Shown: positions 8,125 to 13,023 of the stretch, in pieces | How the letters are laid out: each line of letters opens with the position of its first letter | Position numbering within the stretch: the first letter of the stretch is position 1 | NCBI GenBank assembly: GCA_018812885.1 | Contig: JAHJCW010000030.1 | Location: 1 to 18,365 of the forward strand | Length of the DNA: 18,365 nucleotides | Reading direction: 5' to 3' | From: a bacterium | GTDB lineage: Bacteria > Fidelibacterota > Marinisomatia > Marinisomatales > JAHJCW01 | Program-made: the position numbers and the translations under genes | The notes under the pieces: model-generated | Told to the model about the DNA's origin: nothing | Databases searched by the model: none | What the model saw: the letters and a program-made list of their open reading frames with translations, nothing else

Positions 8125-9114
8125 TTATCTTCTTTCTAATTCTTCTACTCGTTTTTGAAGAGCTTTTATCGCTTCGATTAAAAGAGGAGTTAGCTTACTG
8201 TAATCCATACCATCGGCATCAATACCGTTTTCTTCGTATACAACAATTTCTGGTAGAACTTTCCCGACCTCTTCAGCAATACAACCAACATCGTGTTGAC
8301 CACCATGTTCTTCATCCCAATTAAAATATACACCACGCAGTCCAGATAATTTCTCTAAAGGTTTGTCAATTTCGACGATATTAGTTTTCCAACGAACAGA
8401 CGATCTTGAACCATAGTCTATGCTGCTTGTATTATCTGCATAAAAATCATATTCACCACCAGAACCAGTAATTCCACGACCAGAACTACCGGATGCGCAT
8501 CCATAAACCCCCGTACCGGAAATGCCAGTTGCATAACCATAAACCCCAAGACTTAAATCGCCGGATACATAGCCGGAAACTCCACGACCATAACTGCCAG
8601 TTGGTGCACCATAAACTCCAAGACCTTCACTACCGGTTGCCTCACCATAAACTCCACGACCCCAATCGCCAGTTGCCTCACCATAAATAGTTGCATTGGC
8701 ATGCCCATCTCCACCCACACTTAATTTAGCGAGAGGATTTTTCGTACCTATTCCTACATTCCCACCGGAATCTTGGATTACAACTTTACCGTCAGATGCA
8801 GCAGAACGAATATACCAATCTCCTTTTGTTCCATAATGTATATGAGAAGCATTAATTCCAAGCGTTGTTGATTCAAATTTTGCTGTATTATCTACACCAG
8901 TATTTGATGAAGAAATAACATGTAGTTTTGCCTGGGGATTATTAATACCGATACCCACATATCCCCATCCTATAATAGTAAATATATCAGTTCCACTAAT
9001 ATTTTTTATTATGAACTTATCATTGGAAGTATTTCCACCAAGGGTGTTTGTAATTCCTTGGGCATGTAGAAATGTAAACAAACCTACAAATATTAAACAT
9101 ATTAATTTTTTCAT
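8125..9114 (-). CDS. Secreted tail-fibre-like protein with peptidase S74 chaperone domain
   Basis: 329 residues. A Sec signal peptide (residues 1-19, ending 'FLHAQ') leads into the cluster's shared module 'GITNTLGGNTSNDKF'. Two fibre modules of 'VGIGxxxPxxKL' type follow (about 53-64 and 120-131). Next come six exact-length 12-residue repeats of 'YGxATGxxGxGV' type (144-215), and then a C-terminal peptidase S74 / endosialidase intramolecular chaperone domain (about 230-329). That domain has 'SSVRWKTNI' near the expected self-cleavage serine, 'GCIAEEVGKVLPEIV' and a final charged coiled segment 'LQKRVEELERR'. S74 domains in phage tail spikes help trimerise the fibre and then cut themselves off. 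A similar role here is inferred. It is the promoter-distal gene of the array and has an AGGAGA ribosome site before its ATG. No T9SS sorting domain is visible. Confidence 0.85.
   Translation of the reverse strand: MKKLICLIFVGLFTFLHAQGITNTLGGNTSNDKFIIKNISGTDIFTIIGWGYVGIGINNPQAKLHVISSSNTGVDNTAKFESTTLGINASHIHYGTKGDWYIRSAASDGKVVIQDSGGNVGIGTKNPLAKLSVGGDGHANATIYGEATGDWGRGVYGEATGSEGLGVYGAPTGSYGRGVSGYVSGDLSLGVYGYATGISGTGVYGCASGSSGRGITGSGGEYDFYADNTSSIDYGSRSSVRWKTNIVEIDKPLEKLSGLRGVYFNWDEEHGGQHDVGCIAEEVGKVLPEIVVYEENGIDADGMDYSKLTPLLIEAIKALQKRVEELERR
8470..8685 (-). repeat. Six in-frame 36-bp tandem repeats inside the S74 fibre gene
   Basis: The DNA encodes six consecutive 12-residue units with no length variation: YGEATGDWGRGV, YGEATGSEGLGV, YGAPTGSYGRGV, SGYVSGDLSLGV, YGYATGISGTGV and YGCASGSSGRGI. 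Gly at position 2 and Gly-Val/Ile at positions 11-12 are nearly constant, while positions 7-10 vary. On the plus strand the units read as 'CCATAAACTCC..GACC'-type blocks. The periodicity suggests one fibre rung per unit. The units have diverged in sequence, so the array is not newly expanded. Confidence 0.85.
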
Positions 9115-9126
9115 GTTATTCTCCTA

Positions 9127-10008
9127 TTATTCAACTTTCATTAAAACTAATCGGAATGGTTTGTTATAATATTCCGACTCATAATCATATGCTATTTCAA
9201 TATGATCTGAATATAAAAAACAAGATGTGTTTTCACCAATTCGTCCATTAGTTTTCCAATGGCTTGAATTCCAGTATATTTCATATGCAAGCACTCTTGT
9301 ATTATTTACATCATATCCCGACAGATATGCTAATGTAGTGGTATTTCCACTACCTGCTGTATTTCCAGTCAATTCAGTAATTCCAGAAAACATTAATCCA
9401 TTAACCCCAACTTTCACTGTGCCTTCAATATCCAGTTTTGCATCGGGGCTGTTAGTACCTATTCCAACATTACCGCCTGAATCCTGAATTACAACTTTGC
9501 CATCGGATGCAGCAGAACGAATATACCAATCTCCATCTGTACCATAATGAATATGAGAAACGTTACTTCCAATACTTGTTGCCTCAAATTTTGCTGTATT
9601 GTCTGCACCGTTCGTTGTAGTAGAAATAACATGTAATTTTGCACTAGGAGAAGTAGTACCAATTCCAACATTGTAAGCAAAATAATTTTTATTTCCACCA
9701 AATCCCCAACTGAAGTAATCTCCATTATACCATATCGCTTCCGCATCATCAACCCGTAATGCAATATCGATAGATGGATTACTAACATTTATTGTTCCAC
9801 CGTAAACATCCAATTTATAGTTAGGAGAAATATAGCCAATTCCAACCTTTCCTTCGCCAGTCACTACTAAGCCAGCCTCTGAATTGTTGTTTTCAATGAT
9901 AAATTTATTGTTTTCTGTATCACCACCAAGGGTGTTGGTAATTCCTTGAGCATTGATAAATACGATAAATCCCATTATGAATATTATTATTGTAAATTTT
10001 TTTTTCAT
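9127..10008 (-). CDS. Secreted fibre-like paralogue with three VGIG modules
   Basis: 293 residues. Signal peptide 1-21 ('FIVFINAQ') is followed by 'GITNTLGGDTENNKFIIENN' and 'EAGLVVTGEGKVGIG', the N-terminal module common to this array. Three 'VGIG' modules are visible: 'KVGIGYISPNYKLDV', 'NVGIGTTSPSAKLHV' and 'NVGIGTNSPDAKLDI'. Residues about 113-193 closely match residues 55-131 of the S74 protein encoded next, including an identical 'RSAASDGKVVIQDSGGNVGI'. The last 100 residues are different and unrecognised, ending 'PFRLVLMKVE', with no S74 or sorting domain. The start has an AAGGAAA site. It is placed 12 bases before the S74 gene in a shared transcript. A structural, surface or periplasmic fibre role is inferred from the modules only. 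Confidence 0.8.
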   Translation of the reverse strand: MKKKFTIIIFIMGFIVFINAQGITNTLGGDTENNKFIIENNNSEAGLVVTGEGKVGIGYISPNYKLDVYGGTINVSNPSIDIALRVDDAEAIWYNGDYFSWGFGGNKNYFAYNVGIGTTSPSAKLHVISTTTNGADNTAKFEATSIGSNVSHIHYGTDGDWYIRSAASDGKVVIQDSGGNVGIGTNSPDAKLDIEGTVKVGVNGLMFSGITELTGNTAGSGNTTTLAYLSGYDVNNTRVLAYEIYWNSSHWKTNGRIGENTSCFLYSDHIEIAYDYESEYYNKPFRLVLMKVE

Positions 10009-10078
10009 TATTTTTTCCTTATTTATTATGATTTACAAGCCATAATTGGTTTCTCCGTCCAGATCTTAAATAACTTTG

Positions 10079-10093
10079 AGATCTTGTGGATCT
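10079..10093. repeat. Small palindrome in the gap between fibre genes
   Basis: AGATC-TTGTG-GATCT forms a five-pair perfect stem in the 105-base gap. It resembles in layout the larger AGGTCT/AGACCT palindrome at 11345-11367 in another gap of the same array. The rest of the gap shows nothing recognisable. It is not followed by a T-run long enough on the minus strand to call a terminator. Confidence 0.35.
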
Positions 10094-10113
10094 TTTTCGC
10101 GATATAATAAATA

Positions 10114-10740
10114 TTAATTATCTAACTGTTTCCAGGTAGTTCCATCATATCCTTCAAAATGTCCGTCTAAAAATCTGATGGTTCCTGCAGTTGGCGTTCC
10201 ATCATCGGTACCTATTTTTATTTTTCCATTAACCTCTAATTTTGCACCCGGATTAAATGTCCCAATGCCAACATCACCATCTTCCTGAATTACCATTCTA
10301 CCATCTGAGTCACCGGTCCTAAACGATAAATAATCGCTAGTGTGGTTAAAAAGTATCCCTGCTCTGAAACTCTTATCATCATCTGCAAACGTTATACCAC
10401 TCCAAGCTCCAGTTCCAGCATTAAACTCAAGATATGCATTATGATCATCTTCAATAATTGCATCAATGGAACCCATGTGAGTACCCGTAAAACCACCGGC
10501 ACCGTTATAAATATGTAGTTTTGATTCAGGCACTGATATTCCAATACCAACATTGCCTTCACCGGTAACTACTAAACCTGCCTCTGAATAGCTGTTTTCA
10601 ACGATAAACTTGTCTTCAGCTGTATTTCCGCCAAGTGTATTGGTAATTCCTTGAGCATTGAGGAATGAAAACAAACCAACTGATAATAAATATATTAATT
10701 TTTTATCCGATAGAAATCGGGATTTAGATTTTTTCAACAT
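10114..10740 (-). CDS. Secreted fibre-like paralogue with a palindrome-encoded n-region
   Basis: 208 residues. The signal peptide is unusually long (about 30 residues): 'MLKKSKSRFLSDKK' precedes the hydrophobic core, and the extra part is encoded by a palindromic repeat. Then come 'GITNTLGGNTAEDKFIVEN', 'EAGLVVTGEGNVGIG' with 'PESKLHIYN', a middle domain (about 85-145, unrecognised), and a second module 'GDVGIGTFNPGAKLEVNG'. The short C-terminal tail 'AGTIRFLDGHFEGYDGTTWK' is a type seen at the ends of many Bacteroidota fibre-like proteins. A conserved ATAGGAGAATAAA leader directly precedes the ATG, so the extended start is the only sensible one: no downstream ATG exists before the hydrophobic core. 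Its stop is one base from the start-proximal leader of the next gene. Confidence 0.8.
   Translation of the reverse strand: MLKKSKSRFLSDKKLIYLLSVGLFSFLNAQGITNTLGGNTAEDKFIVENSYSEAGLVVTGEGNVGIGISVPESKLHIYNGAGGFTGTHMGSIDAIIEDDHNAYLEFNAGTGAWSGITFADDDKSFRAGILFNHTSDYLSFRTGDSDGRMVIQEDGDVGIGTFNPGAKLEVNGKIKIGTDDGTPTAGTIRFLDGHFEGYDGTTWKQLDN
10706..10722 (-). repeat. Palindromic repeat inside the start of a fibre gene
   Basis: The plus-strand sequence TCCGATAGAAATCGGGA contains CCGAT/ATCGG arms around AGAA. On the coding strand it reads TCCCGATTTCTATCGGA, encoding Ser-Arg-Phe-Leu-Ser in frame at residues 7-11. The same element, slightly longer, sits at the same place in the paralogue starting at 12242. 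Confidence 0.7.
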
Positions 10741-10741
10741 T

Positions 10742-11311
10742 TTATTCTCCTATTGCTAAGTAATTCACATCCACATATAATCCTTCCATTATAGTTCCAC
10801 CTTCCATGAACCGCACGACCAACTCAAAATAATCCTTTGTTACTGCGGTGATCGTATGATGTGGCACCTCACCCATATTCATCACATCAGGAGATACCGC
10901 CCAGTAATCTCTTAATATCACAATAACGAACAATGTCGGCGTAGAGGTGAATGTTTTGGTAAACGTAATTGTTACTTTGCCAGCATTGGCAGAAGGCGGA
11001 GATGTACCTGTTGTTTTGCTGACACATTTTGCCTCGATAGTGGTAGGTATTCCTGTTAAACCATTGGAACCTTGTCTTACAAACTTGGTGGCAGTAATAG
11101 TACCAGCAACTTCCAATTTGCTCGTTGGAGTAGTCGTCCCAATCCCAACTTTTCCCTCTCCTGTAACTACTAAACCAGCCTCTGAATTGCTATTCTCAAC
11201 AATAAACTTATCAGTTGAAGTATTACCACCGAGTGTGTTGGAAATTCCTTGGGCATTCAGAAAATCTGTCAAGTTTAGGATTGCAATAAAGGTAATCATT
11301 ATTATTTTCAT
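10742..11311 (-). CDS. Secreted fibre-like paralogue with a possible H-type-lectin-like C-terminus
   Basis: 189 residues. Signal peptide 1-21 ends 'TDFLNAQ', followed by 'GISNTLGGNTSTDKFIVEN', 'EAGLVVTGEGKVGIG' and 'TTTPTSKLEVAG', a single fibre module. The last 85 residues ('KVTITFTKTFTSTPTLFVIV' to 'YVDVNYLAIGE') have the pattern of the H-type lectin-like beta domain found at the tips of some phage and bacterial fibres: an FTSTPT segment and a closing hydrophobic 'YLAIG'. That match is by eye and moderate. The start is set by ATAGGAGAAATTC directly before the ATG at 11309-11311. One base separates its stop from the ATG of the next gene on the left, so translation may be coupled. Confidence 0.78.
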   Translation of the reverse strand: MKIIMITFIAILNLTDFLNAQGISNTLGGNTSTDKFIVENSNSEAGLVVTGEGKVGIGTTTPTSKLEVAGTITATKFVRQGSNGLTGIPTTIEAKCVSKTTGTSPPSANAGKVTITFTKTFTSTPTLFVIVILRDYWAVSPDVMNMGEVPHHTITAVTKDYFELVVRFMEGGTIMEGLYVDVNYLAIGE

Positions 11312-11344
11312 GAATTTCTCCTATTAATTTACACTACCCAAACA

Positions 11345-11417
11345 CTCAAGGTCTCCAAGACCTCGAGGATAATAATCAATCAACTGCCACCTTTTGCGGG
11401 GTTTCACTTTATTCAAC
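11345..11417. repeat. Palindrome and TTTCACTT..TTCAAC repeat in the gap between fibre genes
   Basis: The 124-base gap contains CTCAAGGTCT-CCA-AGACCTCGAG (11345-11367), a ten-pair stem with one mismatch. It also holds TTTCACTTTATTCAAC at 11402-11417, which matches TTTCACTTCGTTCAAC at 12225-12240 in 14 of 16 bases. In the second place the same segment is translated as part of a signal peptide. No gene is present. These look like fragments of one dispersed repeat family scattered in the array. Confidence 0.5.
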
Positions 11418-11435
11418 CATATACCCATTTAATTA

Positions 11436-12242
11436 TTACGATTTGTAGGTTACAAATTGGAATGTCCATTGCTCAGGAGAATCACTAGATGCATTAATAA
11501 TCCAAATAAGTAGTTTATTTTCACCTGGAATACCTGAATTGCTATATGCTATTTTGTAACCACCTATTATGGAAACCAAAGTAGTATAGTCAGCCCAATA
11601 ATAATCCTCACCATCAATGACAATTTCATAATGATTGCTATTCCAAGTGCAAGTAAAATTACCTGTTCCAGAGTTGATATCTCCATTCAAACTTATTGTA
11701 CCATAAGCAATGGGTACTAAATTTGCCGTACCGGTAGCTGAGTTTCTATTTACCTCTCCATTTAAATTCATATTTCCATTTAAATCCAATTTTTCAGTTG
11801 GTGTTGTCGTCCCAATCCCCACATTGCCCGTTGATTGATGTAGAACCAATTGGTTCGAATGACCATTAGGAAACGTACCCAAAATTAAATCAGTCGGTGT
11901 CCCACTGAATGCATCTGTGAATATTCGATTTTCTATAATCATAATTACCTTCGTCGGGTCACTAGATTTTGTTCTAAACGATATACCACCAACAACATCA
12001 AATTTGGTACCGTAATGTAAGCCGGGCTCAGTTGTACCGATACCAACATTGCAGTTTCCAGTCACTACTAAACCAGCTTCAGCATCATTGTTTTCAACGA
12101 TGAATTTGTCTTCCTCTGTATTTCCACCAAGAGTATTTGTAATTCCTTGAGCATTTGTATATGCTATCAATCCTATTGTTAATATTGTAATTTTAAATAA
12201 TTTCTTTCCCGATAGAAATCGGGATTTCACTTCGTTCAACAT
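11436..12242 (-). CDS. Secreted fibre-like paralogue with a palindrome-encoded n-region
   Basis: 268 residues. The signal peptide is extended: 'MLNEVKSRFLSGKK' precedes the hydrophobic core, ending at 'AYTNAQ' (residue 32). The shared module 'GITNTLGGNTEEDKFIVEN' follows, then 'NVGIGTTEP' with an inserted 'GLHYG', and 'NVGIGTTTPTEKLDLNGN' (about 140-157). The C-terminal 110 residues ('LVPIAYGTISLNGDINSGTG' onward, ending 'FQFVTYKS') resemble end domains seen in other Bacteroidota fibre-like proteins; no named family is claimed. ATAGGAGAATAAA precedes the ATG, fixing the start upstream of the palindrome. It follows the small sorting-domain gene by 9 bases, which suggests a single transcript. 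Confidence 0.8.
   Translation of the reverse strand: MLNEVKSRFLSGKKLFKITILTIGLIAYTNAQGITNTLGGNTEEDKFIVENNDAEAGLVVTGNCNVGIGTTEPGLHYGTKFDVVGGISFRTKSSDPTKVIMIIENRIFTDAFSGTPTDLILGTFPNGHSNQLVLHQSTGNVGIGTTTPTEKLDLNGNMNLNGEVNRNSATGTANLVPIAYGTISLNGDINSGTGNFTCTWNSNHYEIVIDGEDYYWADYTTLVSIIGGYKIAYSNSGIPGENKLLIWIINASSDSPEQWTFQFVTYKS
12207..12240 (-). repeat. Palindromic repeat translated within the signal peptide
   Basis: TCCCGAT-AGAA-ATCGGGA (12207-12224) is a perfect seven-pair palindrome, followed by TTTCACTTCGTTCAAC (12225-12240). Together they form the codons for 'LNEVKSRFLSG' at residues 2-12 of the gene. The palindrome core recurs at 10706-10722 and the flanking 16-mer at 11402-11417. This makes the unit a dispersed element and not ordinary coding sequence. 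Confidence 0.75.
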
Positions 12243-12251
12243 TTTATTCTC

Positions 12252-12800
12252 CTATTTAACTAATGAAATTTTACTTGTTTTTATTTCATTTGCTGCAATG
12301 ATCTTATATAGATACATACCGGCAGGCGCCAAACTACCATTGTTCAGTAGTCCATTCCATGTGATTTCGTACCATCCGGCTTCCTGTTGATTGTGAAATA
12401 ATGTTGCTACTTTTCTTCCCATTAAGTCATAGATCATAATTGAAACTTCTCTCGTATCAGGAATGCCATAGTGAATTGTCGTTGTTGGATTAAATGGATT
12501 TGGATAAGCCGACTTAAGTGTGAATTCATTAGGCAATGACTCAATATCGGTAAGTTCGACCGGTAAAGTGATTGTACCATCCCCGCTTGGTGTTATTATC
12601 GTTGTGCAGTTACCTTCTAAAACATTGCCATAGTATTCTGCAGTAAATGATGAACCGGATTGTACAGTAATTTTGTCAACACAAATGGAGTTACCGTCTA
12701 ATAATACTATAGATGAAGCTCCTGATACGTCTATGTTAGAACTTTGTGCGAATATTAGCGCAATAGGAAAACAGATAATCAAGATTAGTATTTTATTCAT
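12252..12800 (-). CDS. Small secreted protein with type IX secretion (type A) sorting domain
   Basis: 182 residues. Signal peptide 1-19 ('IALIFAQ') is followed by a short beta-type passenger of about 75 residues containing two cysteines (in 'NSICVD' and 'EGNCTT'). The C-terminal sorting domain then starts at 'SAYPNPFNPTTTI' and runs through 'VSIMIYDLMGRKVATLF', 'AGWYEITWNG' and 'AGMYLYKI' to 'ISLVK'. This is the classical T9SS type A domain that directs proteins through the PorU-PorV-PorQ-PorZ attachment complex to the surface. The passenger is unusually small, hardly larger than its sorting domain. The gene is first in the fibre array and has a GGAGGA ribosome site before the ATG. The passenger function is unknown. 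Confidence 0.85.
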   Translation of the reverse strand: MNKILILIICFPIALIFAQSSNIDVSGASSIVLLDGNSICVDKITVQSGSSFTAEYYGNVLEGNCTTIITPSGDGTITLPVELTDIESLPNEFTLKSAYPNPFNPTTTIHYGIPDTREVSIMIYDLMGRKVATLFHNQQEAGWYEITWNGLLNNGSLAPAGMYLYKIIAANEIKTSKISLVK

Positions 12801-13023
12801 TGATCCTCCTCTACATTAATTAAAATTGAGGGAGAATCTTTAAGACAGAGTAAGCGGTTAGACAGAATTATCGGATTTTCAAACTATTGAGCTTTTAATT
12901 GAATCTCCCTAAGCAATGTCTATATTGGAATATTAGATAGAAAAAGGGTAATTATCAATAAGTAAAACAATGATTGCTCAACATTCAATTATAGAAGAAA
13001 GATTCCTTAAACCAGAATTTGGC
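12801..13023 (-). other. Leader region of the fibre cluster
   Basis: These 223 bases separate the PorZ-like gene from the fibre cluster and contain no gene. On the minus strand, a candidate promoter lies at 12930-12958. Downstream of it, AGGGAGA and TCTCCCT (plus-strand 12829-12835 and 12904-12910) are exact complements that could close a long stem in the leader RNA. A GAGGAGG ribosome site abuts the ATG at 12800. Confidence 0.45.
12930..12958 (-). promoter_or_regulatory. Candidate sigma-70-like promoter for the fibre cluster
   Basis: On the minus strand TTGATA (complement of 12953-12958) is followed after exactly 17 bases by TAATAT (complement of 12930-12935). This is five of six and four of six bases of the general bacterial consensus. 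It would give a leader of about 120 bases before the small sorting-domain gene. FCB bacteria often use other promoter patterns and the region is AT-rich, so chance is a real possibility. Confidence 0.33.

Noticed and set aside
8493..8690. A plus-strand open frame rich in His, Arg and Pro across the repeat region
   Set aside because: It is the antisense reading of the 36-bp tandem repeats of the S74 fibre gene. Its regular composition reflects the repeat, and there is no ribosome site or family resemblance.
10947..11327. A 126-residue plus-strand open frame opposite a fibre gene
   Set aside because: The minus-strand frame has a signal peptide, a conserved paralogue module and a strong ribosome site; the plus frame shows no family features and arises from Thr/Gly-rich antisense.
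8125..12800. Prophage tail module
   Set aside because: The VGIG and S74 domains occur in phage tails, but every protein here has a Sec signal peptide, the first has a T9SS sorting domain, and no capsid, terminase, baseplate or integrase genes are present.
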